From CADEDH01 sp047974625 (GTDB lineage Bacteria > Actinomycetota > Acidimicrobiia > Acidimicrobiales > SZUA-35), in NCBI GenBank assembly GCA_047974625.1, contig JBKECK010000078.1, forward strand, positions 1 to 64,000: a stretch of 64,000 nt of DNA, in the 5' to 3' direction. Shown piece by piece: positions 36,847-44,778 of the stretch. The position numbers were made by a program, and so were the translations under genes. Position 1 is the first letter of the stretch. Each line of letters opens with the position of its first letter. A model generated the notes under the pieces. The model was given only the letters and a program-made list of their open reading frames with translations, did not search any database and was not told the origin of the DNA.

Positions 36847-37482
36847 GTGCCGCCCCCTGATCAGTACTTCCGGCCGGAACCGACCGTCCCGTCCGACGAG
36901 CGGACCGTCGACCTGGTGCTTCCCGATCTCCGCCTCACCCTGCGGACCGACCGGGGGGTGTTCGGCCGTGACAGGGTCGATCTGGGCACCCGCCTGCTCC
37001 TGCTCGACGGTCCGGGACCGACGCCGGGCGACCGGGTCCTGGTGGACGTCGGCGCTGGCTACGGGCCCATCGCCTGCGCCCTGGCCGTCCGGAACCCGGA
37101 GGCCCGGGTGTGGGCGGTCGAGGTGAACCGCCGCGCCCGGGACCTGTGCCGGGCCAACGCGGCGGCCGCCGCCCTCGACAACGTGACCGTGGTGGACCCC
37201 GCCGAGCTCCCCGACGGGCTGCGGGTCGACCGGATCTGGTCGAATCCGCCGATCCGGATCGGCAAGCCCGCCCTGCGGGACCTGCTGGCCGACTGGCTCG
37301 GCCGCCTCGTCCCGTCCGGATCGGCCCACCTGGTCATCCAGCGCCACCTGGGGGCCGATTCGATGCAAGCATGGTTGCGGACCCAGGGCTGGCGGGTCGA
37401 ACGTCGCCGTTCGGCCAAGGGATTCCGGCTCCTCGACGTCGAGAGCGGCCCGGCCGGCCCCGGCGACGAGGTGGGGTCATGA
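36847..37482 (+). CDS. RsmC-like class I methyltransferase
   Basis: Probable rRNA guanine-N2 methyltransferase of the MTS family. RGVFGRDRVDLGTRLLLL, SAM-binding VDVGAGYGPIACALA, AVEVNRRARDLC and the catalytic SNPPIRIGKP near residue 135. 211 aa, i.e. only the C-terminal catalytic half of E. coli RsmC, as usual in actinobacteria. GTG 36847 is preferred to an ATG at 36820 because the latter would overlap the def start and the -10. Its stop overlaps the next gene (ATGA). Confidence 0.88.
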   Translation: MPPPDQYFRPEPTVPSDERTVDLVLPDLRLTLRTDRGVFGRDRVDLGTRLLLLDGPGPTPGDRVLVDVGAGYGPIACALAVRNPEARVWAVEVNRRARDLCRANAAAAALDNVTVVDPAELPDGLRVDRIWSNPPIRIGKPALRDLLADWLGRLVPSGSAHLVIQRHLGADSMQAWLRTQGWRVERRRSAKGFRLLDVESGPAGPGDEVGS

Positions 37483-38090
37483 CCGGCCGGTCCCCCCACC
37501 CACCGGACGGGACCCGGCCGGGGCGACGCCGGGCCCGGCCCCAACCCGATCCCGGGGAGCGGCCGCTCGGGTCGACCGACCTCAAACGGCTGCACCGCAC
37601 CTGGCGCCGCCGGACCGAACTCGACCTCGGCCTGATCCTGGACGGGGTCCAGAAGCCGTTCAACGTGGGCGCCGTGTACCGATCCGCCGCCGCCTACCGG
37701 GCCGCCACCGTCTGGCTCGTGCCCCCCTCGCCCGGACCGGACGATCCGGGGGTGTCCCGCACGGCGCTGGGCTGCGAGCGCCTGGTCAGCACGGTCCGGG
37801 CCGGCAGCGGTCCCGAGGCGGTGGCCGACGCCCGCTCCCGGGGCCTGGTGACCGTGGCCATCGAGCTGACCGCCACCGCCCGTCCCCTGTTCGAGATCAA
37901 GCTCGGCCCGGCGGTGTGCCTCGTACTCGGCCACGAGGACCGGGGGGTCCACCGCTCGACCCTGGCCGAGGTCGACCACGTCGCCTACCTGCCCCAGTTG
38001 GGCAAGGTCGGGTCGCTCAACGTGGCCCAGGCGGCCACCGTGGCCATCTACGAGACCGCCCGGCAGCGCTGGAGTGGCCCGGACCGGTGA
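37479..38090 (+). CDS. TrmH/SpoU-family RNA methyltransferase
   Basis: SPOUT ribose methyltransferase, target tRNA or rRNA not determinable. Three motifs: KPFNVGAVYRSAAAYRA, LVLGHEDRGV and LPQLGKVGSLNVAQAATVAI. 203 aa including a basic, disordered N-terminus of about 35 residues. ATG overlaps the stop of the RsmC-like gene, so the two RNA methyltransferases are cotranslated. Convergent with the NUDIX gene that follows. Confidence 0.9.
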   Translation: MTGRSPHPPDGTRPGRRRARPQPDPGERPLGSTDLKRLHRTWRRRTELDLGLILDGVQKPFNVGAVYRSAAAYRAATVWLVPPSPGPDDPGVSRTALGCERLVSTVRAGSGPEAVADARSRGLVTVAIELTATARPLFEIKLGPAVCLVLGHEDRGVHRSTLAEVDHVAYLPQLGKVGSLNVAQAATVAIYETARQRWSGPDR

Positions 38091-38160
38091 GGCCCGCACC
38101 GGGAAGCCGGCCAGGGCGAGCCGGACGCTACCGGCGCGGCCGCCGACCGGGGCGGGTGGC

Positions 38161-38688
38161 TCAGAGCCGCTCGTAGCTCCAGGCCAGGGGACGATCGCCG
38201 TCGTAGGGCATGGTGCCGTGGAAGGTCCGTTCGTCCCCGTCGAACACGAGGGGGACGAAGTGCCGGTCGCCGGCCCACATCGGTAGGTCGTCGGCGGCGC
38301 CCGGGGTGGCGTGGTCGTAGCAGGCGGCCAGGAGGCGGCGCCGGTCGACCCATTCGAGGGTGCCCTCGGCGTTGGCGGGCGGCGGGGAACCCGTCCAGCC
38401 GGTGGCCAGGAACACGAACCCCAACCATGCTTCCCGGCTGGGACCGAAATTCGTCCAGGTGATGGTGCCCCGCAGGGTGAGGTCGGTGAGGTCGAGGCCT
38501 GCCTCCTCCCGCACCTCACGCCGGAGCCCCCCGCTGATGCTCTCGTCGGGTTCCACCTTGCCGCCGATCCCGTTGACCTTGCCGTAGTGGTCGTCGTCCG
38601 GGCGGGCGTTGCGCCGCACCATGAGGACCCGGTCGGGGCCGCGGTCCCACAGGTAGGCCAGGGTGCCGACGATGGGGGTGAAGGCCAT
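38161..38688 (-). CDS. NUDIX hydrolase, MutT-like
   Basis: NUDIX box GGKVEPDESISGGLRREVREEAGL-type (G at 42, REVREEAG at 57-64) fully matches GX5EX7REUXEEXGU. The YGKVNGIGGK before it and short length (175 aa) resemble the NUDT1/MutT 8-oxo-dGTP group, so a nucleotide-pool cleaning role is likely but not proven. ATG 38688, eight bases after TATCGT. 24 bases upstream of the priA stop, transcribed in the same direction. Confidence 0.88.
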   Translation of the reverse strand: MAFTPIVGTLAYLWDRGPDRVLMVRRNARPDDDHYGKVNGIGGKVEPDESISGGLRREVREEAGLDLTDLTLRGTITWTNFGPSREAWLGFVFLATGWTGSPPPANAEGTLEWVDRRRLLAACYDHATPGAADDLPMWAGDRHFVPLVFDGDERTFHGTMPYDGDRPLAWSYERL

Positions 38689-38696
38689 GGCCCCCG

Positions 38697-38702
38697 ACGA
38701 TA
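38697..38702 (-). promoter_or_regulatory. -10 element of NUDIX gene (leaderless)
   Basis: TATCGT on the minus strand, eight bases before the ATG at 38688; it lies between priA and this gene. Confidence 0.45.
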
Positions 38703-38712
38703 GGGGCCGGGG

Positions 38713-40620
38713 TCAGGCCCGCGGTGGGTCGACAGCCACCCGGACCCGTTCCGCGGGTCGGGGGGCGGCCGCCAACGCCGCGGCCAGGGCGTCGGGGGTG
38801 GCCGCCCGGGCCAGGTACCGTCCGGCCCCGGTCGGGCCCATCACGGCCACCGGGTCGCCGGTGGTCCGGTCCTCCAACCAGGCGGCGAGTTCGCCGGCGC
38901 CGGCCCCGCTGAGCTCGGCCAGAGCACCGAACGGGGGCAGGCCGGTGGCCCGCCGCAGGCCGGTCTCGGCGGCCAGGAACCGTCCGGGATCGGCCCGGAC
39001 CGCGGCAGTGAGGACCCGGTGGTCGGGCACGCGGGTCTGGACCACGATCCGGCCGCCCGGTCGACGGCCGCCGACGAGCCGGGCCGCGTCGGCGAGCAGG
39101 GCCATGGCCTGTTCGGCCGCCCGGTAGCGGGGGGCGAGCAGTTCGGCGTCGATGTCGAGGAAGGCGACGGTGTCGACGGCCCGGAGCCGCACCAGGGCGG
39201 CCTCAGTGCCCACCATGACCCGGGTCGTGCCGCGGTCGGTGGCGTCGTGTCCGGCCGAGAGCTCGTCCACCGGTTCCCCGACCAGGGCGGCGAGGTGCTC
39301 GGCCGCCCCCTTCACCCCGAGCCGCAGCCGTTTGAGGGCGGTGGCCCCGCATTCGGCGCACACCATCGGTCGGGTCTCGCCCGTGGCCGCGCTCTCGAGC
39401 CGGCCGTCGCGCTCCACCATCAGGTGTTCACCGTCGGTGGTCCGCACCAGTTCACCGCACCGGGCGCAGGCCATCATCACCGAACGCCCGGTCCGGTTGA
39501 GCACGGCGAGGACCCGGCCCGGCCCGCGGACCACCTCGGCCAGCCGGGGGGAGAAGAGCCCGGAGCGGCCCGGCTCCTCGGCCCTCCGGTCGATCACCTC
39601 CACCAGGGGCCAGCCGGCCCGTTCCTCGGCCCGGCTCGGGGTGGTGGTGGCTGTGGCCACCGCGGTGCCCGCCACCGACGGGCAGGGTGACACCAGGTGG
39701 CAGCTGATCCCGGCCCGCCGGGCCCGTTCGATGGCCACGTCCCGGGCGTGCCAGGTGGGGTTGCGTTCGTCCTGGAGGGCTTGGTCGTGCTCGTCGACCA
39801 CCACGATCGCCGCCAGGTCCGGGACCCGGGCCCACACTGCGGATCGGGCCCCGATCACTACCCCGCCCCGACCGGCCGCCGCCGCCCATTCCCGGGGGTG
39901 GAATCGTACGGTCACCCCGAGGCGACGCAGGCCCCCGGCCAGTTCACCGGCCTGGGAGACCCGGGGGCACACCACCACGGTGTCGCCGGTGATCAGTGAG
40001 GCCACGAACGGGGCCAGCCGCTCGCCCGGTGGTCTCCGGTGGACGACGACCGCCCCCGGCCCGCCGGCCGGGTCCGGTCGGGGGGACGGGGCCGGCCTGG
40101 ACGGCAGACCCCGCACCCGGTTGGGGGGTGAGGCGGAACCCAGGGTGGACCGCCACCGGCCCGCCCACCGCCACGCCGCCCAGCGGGCCACCCCGATCAG
40201 GGGGGCGTCGGGTCCGACCGAGGCGACGGCCCGGACCGGCCGCAACTGGTATCCCGGGCCGGGGTCGACGCCCAGTTCGACCACCCAGCCGGTGACCCGG
40301 CGGCCGTTGAGGTCGATCCGGACGATCGAACCGGGCCGGCACTCCCCCACCAGATCGGGGGGGACCAGGTAGTCGAACTGCTTGTCCATCCCGGACACGT
40401 CGGGGACGACCCGGGCCACCGTGGACCCGGCCGGCCGGGCCGCCGGGGCCGGGGGGTCGTCCCCGGAACGTCGGGGGCCGGGGTCCAGGGCGAACAGCCG
40501 ACCCTGCGACGCCGCATCGGCCGGTTGCCCTCGGTTCAACCCGGTGCCGTCGGGCTGGGCATCGTCAGGCTGAACGTCGCCGTACTGAGCCCTGCCGGAC
40601 CGGAGGTCGCCGATGGCCAC
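38713..40620 (-). CDS. priA: primosomal protein N' (PriA), helicase-inactive type
   Basis: Replication-restart protein. N-terminal DNA-binding domain (VARVVPDVSGMDKQFDYLVP), the DEAH-like VVVDEHDQALQDERNP with TWHARDVA, one zinc pair set (CARCG and CAECG) and a C-terminal domain (TGLPPFGAL). Walker A (GSGKT) is missing and only four of the usual eight zinc cysteines remain, as in other actinobacterial PriA proteins, so ATPase activity is unlikely. 635 aa from GTG 40620. The first 75 residues are low-complexity; a start at ATG 40390 is possible. Follows metK. Confidence 0.88.
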   Translation of the reverse strand: MAIGDLRSGRAQYGDVQPDDAQPDGTGLNRGQPADAASQGRLFALDPGPRRSGDDPPAPAARPAGSTVARVVPDVSGMDKQFDYLVPPDLVGECRPGSIVRIDLNGRRVTGWVVELGVDPGPGYQLRPVRAVASVGPDAPLIGVARWAAWRWAGRWRSTLGSASPPNRVRGLPSRPAPSPRPDPAGGPGAVVVHRRPPGERLAPFVASLITGDTVVVCPRVSQAGELAGGLRRLGVTVRFHPREWAAAAGRGGVVIGARSAVWARVPDLAAIVVVDEHDQALQDERNPTWHARDVAIERARRAGISCHLVSPCPSVAGTAVATATTTPSRAEERAGWPLVEVIDRRAEEPGRSGLFSPRLAEVVRGPGRVLAVLNRTGRSVMMACARCGELVRTTDGEHLMVERDGRLESAATGETRPMVCAECGATALKRLRLGVKGAAEHLAALVGEPVDELSAGHDATDRGTTRVMVGTEAALVRLRAVDTVAFLDIDAELLAPRYRAAEQAMALLADAARLVGGRRPGGRIVVQTRVPDHRVLTAAVRADPGRFLAAETGLRRATGLPPFGALAELSGAGAGELAAWLEDRTTGDPVAVMGPTGAGRYLARAATPDALAAALAAAPRPAERVRVAVDPPRA

Positions 40621-40657
40621 GTCCGGATCCGCCGGGGGCCGCGGGCCGCGCCGCGCC

Positions 40658-41854
40658 TCAGAGACCGAGGGCGGAACGGAGATCGTCGGCCCGGTCGGTC
40701 CGCTCCCAGGTGAACGAGTCACCGGCAGGACGCCCGAAGTGGCCGTAGGCGGCGGTGGGGCTGAAGATGGGGCGCCGCAGGTCCAGGGCGTCGACGATGG
40801 CGGCGGGCCGGAGGTCGAACACCTCGGGGACAACCTTGGCGATGGCGGCCGGATCGACGGTCTCGGTGCCAAAGGTCTCGACCATGATCGACACCGGCCG
40901 GGCCACACCGATGGCGTAGGCGGCCTGCACCTCGCAGCGGCGGGCGGCGCCGGAGGCCACCACGTTCTTGGCCACCCAGCGGGTGGCGTAGGCGGCGGAG
41001 CGGTCCACCTTGGACGGGTCCTTCCCGGAGAAGGCGCCGCCCCCATGGCGGGCCGAACCGCCATAGGTGTCGACGATGATCTTACGGCCGGTGAGCCCGG
41101 CGTCGCCCACGGGACCACCGATGACGAACCGGCCCGTCGGGTTGACGAGAACCTCGTAGTCGTCGCCGGCGAACCGTTCGGGGACTACGGGCCGGATGAC
41201 CTGTTCGATCAGATCGGGCCGGATCATGGAGTCCCGGTCGATGCCGTCGTCGTGCTGGGTGGAGATCAGAACGGTGGTGAGCCGGACGGGAACCCCGTCG
41301 ACGTACTCGAAGGTGACCTGGGTCTTCCCGTCAGGCCGGAGGTAGGGCACGGTGCCCGCCCGCCGCACCTCGGCCAGGCGTTCCGCCATCCGGTGGGCGG
41401 TGAAGATCGGCAGGGGCATCGCCTCTTCGGTCTCGTCGCAGGCGTAGCCGAACATCATGCCCTGGTCGCCGGCACCCTGCTCGTCGTAGGCGTCGCCGGT
41501 GGCACCCGTATAGCGGATCTCCTCCGCCTTGTCGACGCCCTGGGCGATGTCGGCCGACTGTTCGTCGATGGCCACCATCACACCACAGGTGTTCCCGTCG
41601 AACCCGTAGGATTCGTTGTCGTAGCCGATCCGGGTGAGGGTCTGGCGGACCACGGAGGGGATGTCGACGTAGGCGTTGGTGCTGATCTCACCGGCTACGA
41701 ACGCCAACCCGGTGGTGACCATGGTTTCGCACGCCACCCGGCTGGCCGGATCCTGCTCCAAGAGGGCGTCGAGGATGGCGTCGGAGACCTGGTCGGCCAT
41801 CTTGTCGGGGTGACCTTCGGTCACGGACTCGGATGTGAAGGTGTAGCTGGTCAC
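40658..41854 (-). CDS. metK: S-adenosylmethionine synthetase
   Basis: Makes SAM from ATP and methionine. ESVTEGHPDKMADQVSDAIL at the N-terminus, GAGDQGMMFGYA (residues 117-128) and GGGAFSGKDPSKVDRS with metal and phosphate ligands. 398 aa, usual. It starts five bases after coaBC, in one operon. No SAM riboswitch is possible in so short a gap. Supplies the methyl donor for the RNA methyltransferases nearby. Confidence 0.98.
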   Translation of the reverse strand: MTSYTFTSESVTEGHPDKMADQVSDAILDALLEQDPASRVACETMVTTGLAFVAGEISTNAYVDIPSVVRQTLTRIGYDNESYGFDGNTCGVMVAIDEQSADIAQGVDKAEEIRYTGATGDAYDEQGAGDQGMMFGYACDETEEAMPLPIFTAHRMAERLAEVRRAGTVPYLRPDGKTQVTFEYVDGVPVRLTTVLISTQHDDGIDRDSMIRPDLIEQVIRPVVPERFAGDDYEVLVNPTGRFVIGGPVGDAGLTGRKIIVDTYGGSARHGGGAFSGKDPSKVDRSAAYATRWVAKNVVASGAARRCEVQAAYAIGVARPVSIMVETFGTETVDPAAIAKVVPEVFDLRPAAIVDALDLRRPIFSPTAAYGHFGRPAGDSFTWERTDRADDLRSALGL

Positions 41855-41859
41855 GGGTG

Positions 41860-43083
41860 TCAGCTTTCCGGATCGGGTAGCCGGTCGGCGGCGGCTTGCA
41901 GCACCGCGCGGGCCACGTTGGACTTGTCGGTGAGCGGGACCTCGATCGTCTCCCCGTCAGCCGCGAGGATGGTCACCGCGTTGGTGTCGTGAGCGAAGCC
42001 TACGCCGGGCGCCGACACGTCGTTGCCAACGATCAGATCTGCCCCCTTGGCAACGAGCTTGGCGGCCGCGTTGGCCCGCAGGTCGTTCGTTTCGGCCGCG
42101 AACCCTACGAGCACCTGGCCGGCCGGTTTGCTCCGGCCCAGGGCGGCCAGGATGTCGATGGTGGGTTCGAGGATGATCTGGGGGATCCCGTCCCGCTTCT
42201 TGAGCTTGGCGTCGGCCACCGACACCGGCCGGAAGTCGGCCACGGCCGCGGCCATGACCACCACATCGGCCCGTTTGGCCGCGGCGGTGACCGCGTCGTG
42301 CATCTCAGCCGCGGTGGCCACCGTTACCTGCTCGACGCCGGGCCGGGGGGCCAGCTCGACGGTGGTGATCAGGGTGACGGTGGCGCCGGCCTCGGCCGCG
42401 GCCACGGCCACGGCGTGGCCCTGCTTACCGCTCGAGCGGTTGCCGATGTAGCGGACCGGGTCGATCGGCTCGCGGGTGCCGCCGGCGGTGACCACCACGT
42501 GGCGCCCCACCCACGGCCCGGCCGGGCCGGCCAGGAGCCCGACCACCGCCTCGACGACGGTGGCCGGATCGGCCAGACGACCCACCCCGGAGTCCCCCCC
42601 GGCCAGGCGACCGGTTTCGGGGCCCACGATGATCGTGCCCCGCTCGGCCAGGACAGCCATCGTCTCCTGGGTGGCCGGGTGCTCCCACATCTCGGTGTGC
42701 ATCGCCGGGCAGACGATCACGGGTGCCCGGGTGGCCAGGAGGGTGGCCGATAACAGGTCGGCGGACCGCCCGGTCCGGAGGTCGGACAGGATCCGGGCCG
42801 TGGCCGGGCACACGACGATCACGTCCGCGTTCTGGCCCATGCGGGTGTGGGGGATGTGGTCACGGTCGTGCCACAGGCTGGTCTTCACCGGTTCGGAGGC
42901 GAGCGCCGTGAAGGTGGTGGGCCCCACCATGTGCTGGGCGGCCTCGGTCAACACCGGGATGACGTGGGCGCCGAGATCCACCAGGCGACGGCACACCTCC
43001 ACCGCCTTGTAGGCGGAGATGCCGCCGGTGACCCCGAGCACGACAGTACGACCGTTCAGGGTGACGGCCTGGTCGTTGGACAC
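41860..43083 (-). CDS. coaBC: bifunctional CoaBC: phosphopantothenoylcysteine synthetase/decarboxylase
   Basis: Two consecutive steps of CoA synthesis. N-terminal flavin decarboxylase: GVTGGISAYKAVEV, VCPATARILSD, PAMHTEMWEHPA. C-terminal CTP-dependent ligase: TAGGTREPIDPVRYIGNRS, AAAVADFRP (residues near 285) and KLKKRDG. 407 aa from GTG 43083. A TTG at 43104, directly after the rpoZ stop, would add seven residues; homologues do not settle it and no good ribosome-binding site is seen for either. Confidence 0.95.
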   Translation of the reverse strand: MSNDQAVTLNGRTVVLGVTGGISAYKAVEVCRRLVDLGAHVIPVLTEAAQHMVGPTTFTALASEPVKTSLWHDRDHIPHTRMGQNADVIVVCPATARILSDLRTGRSADLLSATLLATRAPVIVCPAMHTEMWEHPATQETMAVLAERGTIIVGPETGRLAGGDSGVGRLADPATVVEAVVGLLAGPAGPWVGRHVVVTAGGTREPIDPVRYIGNRSSGKQGHAVAVAAAEAGATVTLITTVELAPRPGVEQVTVATAAEMHDAVTAAAKRADVVVMAAAVADFRPVSVADAKLKKRDGIPQIILEPTIDILAALGRSKPAGQVLVGFAAETNDLRANAAAKLVAKGADLIVGNDVSAPGVGFAHDTNAVTILAADGETIEVPLTDKSNVARAVLQAAADRLPDPES

Positions 43084-43104
43084 TGGGAACGATGCTGCGG
43101 ACAA

Positions 43105-43371
43105 CTAGGCGTCGACGCCGTCATGCTCCGGGCGGACGGCGACGATCTTCTCCGCGGCGATCTCCTCGAACGCCATGGACAGCGGCTTACGGGCCTCCGA
43201 GGTGACCTGCGGGGGCACCATAGCCCCCAGCCCCTCACCGAGCTGGCCGAAGTACGCGTTGATCTCCCGGGCCCTGGTGGCCGCCACCGTGCAGAGGGCG
43301 AACTTCGAGCCCACCCTCGCGAGCAGCTCCTCGACTCCCGGGCTCATCATCGTGTCGTAGCTATCAGCCAT
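43105..43371 (-). CDS. rpoZ: RNA polymerase omega subunit
   Basis: Small subunit that chaperones beta' folding. Recognised by MMSPGVEELLARVGSKFALC, AATRAREINAYF and KPLSMAFEEIAAEKI. 88 aa, usual. ATG with GGAGGTG six bases upstream. A TATCCT (43399-43394) can serve as its own -10, so rpoZ-coaBC-metK may be transcribed independently of gmk. Confidence 0.96.
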   Translation of the reverse strand: MADSYDTMMSPGVEELLARVGSKFALCTVAATRAREINAYFGQLGEGLGAMVPPQVTSEARKPLSMAFEEIAAEKIVAVRPEHDGVDA

Positions 43372-43393
43372 TCAAGGCACCTCCGAACCGTTC

Positions 43394-43399
43394 AGGATA
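43394..43399 (-). promoter_or_regulatory. candidate rpoZ -10 element
   Basis: TATCCT on the minus strand, 22 bases upstream of the ATG. Any -35 would fall in the last unit of the 50-bp repeat array. Confidence 0.45.
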
Positions 43400-43409
43400 G
43401 CGGCGGGGG

Positions 43410-43610
43410 CCTGTTTCTGGCTCTTCGGCCGAGGCCTCATCGCTGGGGCCGCTTGGGGCCCCTGTTTCTGGCTCTTCGGCCGAGGCCTCATCGCGGGGGC
43501 TTCCGGCCCCCCTGTGTCTGGCTCTTCGGCCGAGGCCTCATCGCGGGGGCTTCCGGCCCCCCTGTTTCTGGCTCTTCGGCCGAGGCCTCATCGCGGGGGC
43601 TACTTGGGGC
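43410..43610. repeat. four tandem 50-bp repeats between gmk and rpoZ
   Basis: Units begin at 43410, 43461, 43511 and 43561 (periods 51, 50, 50). Each contains CTGGCTCTTCGGCCGAGGCC followed by TCATCGC. Units two and three end with a 6-bp stem (GGGGGC / GCCCCC) around a TTCCG loop. The inner units differ by a single base. The array fills nearly the whole gap between gmk and rpoZ; no open reading frame in it looks real. One related core lies at 34049-34075. Confidence 0.95.
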
Positions 43611-43618
43611 CACGCCCC

Positions 43619-44176
43619 TCAGAGCGAGGCTCGTGACTTCTCGATCACGGTCCACATCTGGTCGACGGTGTCGGCGATGTCGATGTTGACGATGGTGGAC
43701 GCGCCCAGTTCCCGGCCGGCGTCGGCCTCCTCGGCCGCCTTCTCCAACCGTTCCACCACCTTGGCCGGCGGATCACCCCGGCGGCGGAGCCGGGCCTCCT
43801 GTTCCGCCGCCGACGGGGCCTCCAGGAAGATCAGCACGGCGTCGGGATGGTGCCGCAGCACCTGGCGCGCCCCCTGCACGTCGATCTCGAGGACGATGTC
43901 CCGCCCCGGTGGCGCTTCCGGCGTCGGCGTGCCGTAATAGTTGTCGAGAAACTCGGTGTATTCGAGGAATCCACCGGATTCGATCCGACGCTCGAAGCCG
44001 GCCCGCGTGGCGAAGATGTAGGCGTCCGCCGCCTCACCGGGGCGACGGGTCCTAGTAGTCCAAGATCGACTTAACCAGAGTTCGGGATGTTCGGCAATCA
44101 GGGCGTCGACGACGGTTCCTTTGCCGACACCTCCGGGACCGGAGACGACGATGACCAGGGGCCGACGTTCGGTCAG
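43619..44176 (-). CDS. gmk: guanylate kinase, CTG start
   Basis: Phosphorylates GMP to GDP. P-loop SGPGGVGKGT (usually GPSGVGKGT: the Ser is Gly), then SRSWTTRTRRPGE (GMP-binding), GGFLEYTEFLDNYYGTP and VLEIDVQGARQV. 185 aa. No ATG, GTG or TTG precedes the P-loop in frame; the family's usual start (M)TERRPLVIVVSGP coincides with CTG ACC GAA at 44176. That CTG overlaps the mihF stop (CTGA) and has GGAGG four bases upstream. Codons for WLSRSWTTR include rare TTA, AGT, TCT, ACT and AGG. Confidence 0.92.
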   Translation of the reverse strand: MTERRPLVIVVSGPGGVGKGTVVDALIAEHPELWLSRSWTTRTRRPGEAADAYIFATRAGFERRIESGGFLEYTEFLDNYYGTPTPEAPPGRDIVLEIDVQGARQVLRHHPDAVLIFLEAPSAAEQEARLRRRGDPPAKVVERLEKAAEEADAGRELGASTIVNIDIADTVDQMWTVIEKSRASL

Positions 44177-44484
44177 AACGCCTCCAGGAGCGCCTTGCGC
44201 TGCTGGGGCCCCAACCCGGACAGTCTCCGGGACTCGGCGATACCGATCGACTCCATCGTGCGGCGGGCCGTCACCTTCCCGACTCCGGGCAACGATTCAA
44301 TGGCGGCGAGCACCTTCATCCTCGCCACCGTCGGATCGCGGTCGGCATCATCGAGCAGCTCGACCAGAGTCATACTGCCCATCTTGAGCCGCTGCTTGAT
44401 CTCGGAACGGACCCGTCGCGCTTCAGCGGCCTTTTCACGGGCCGCAAGTCGCTGTTCGTCATTCAACTGCGGAGGCTTTGGCAT
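44173..44484 (-). CDS. mihF: actinobacterial integration host factor
   Basis: Nucleoid-associated DNA-bending protein of the mycobacterial IHF type, unrelated in fold to E. coli IHF. MPKPPQLNDEQRLAAREKAA at the start, then a long helix and the helix-two-turn-helix core ESLPGVGKVTARRTMESIGI. 103 aa, the usual core length. ATG 44484. Sits directly upstream of gmk in nearly all actinobacteria; here the two genes overlap by four bases. Confidence 0.95.
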   Translation of the reverse strand: MPKPPQLNDEQRLAAREKAAEARRVRSEIKQRLKMGSMTLVELLDDADRDPTVARMKVLAAIESLPGVGKVTARRTMESIGIAESRRLSGLGPQQRKALLEAF

Positions 44485-44592
44485 ACGCCCACCAGTATCG
44501 GGTATTTCCGGCGGCTCTGACACCACTTCAGCAGGAAAAACTTGGTTGCCGAGCAACGGATGACCCGACCCGAGCTACCCTAGATCGGTCGA

Positions 44593-44613
44593 CATGCTTG
44601 TCGTACAAGCATG
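44593..44613. promoter_or_regulatory. 9-bp inverted repeat upstream of mihF
   Basis: CATGCTTGT and ACAAGCATG separated by three bases, about 110 bases upstream of the mihF start in a 294-base gap after pyrF. On the minus strand TAGGGT (44582-44577) follows it and could be a -10, which would place the repeat over the -35. It could be a repressor operator. The rest of the gap (44485-44778) has lower GC than its surroundings but no gene that I can see. Confidence 0.5.
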
Positions 44614-44778
44614 GGCCAGGGCGCCTGACTAGGGCAAAGCACGTCACTCAACCGGGTGACGCAACCGATGGGAATTTGTACCGGTCGTCCCGGTGCCCGA
44701 TCTGGTCAATGATGCCCAACGGTTTGACGGGGTGCCGCAGGGCCGCGTATGCCGAAACCTAGGCTCGCAGGGCCCGGC

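Noticed and set aside
41855..41859. SAM riboswitch before metK
   Set aside because: Only five bases separate coaBC and metK.
40613..41992. Plus-strand frame opposite metK and coaBC
   Set aside because: Antisense shadow; metK signature motifs are all on the minus strand.
43410..43610. Could the 50-bp repeats be a CRISPR array
   Set aside because: Units are contiguous with no unique spacers, and there are no cas genes nearby.
42847..43689. Plus-strand frame through the repeats encoding peptide repeats such as FGRGLIAG
   Set aside because: It runs antisense to coaBC and rpoZ and its peptide repeats only reflect the DNA repeats.
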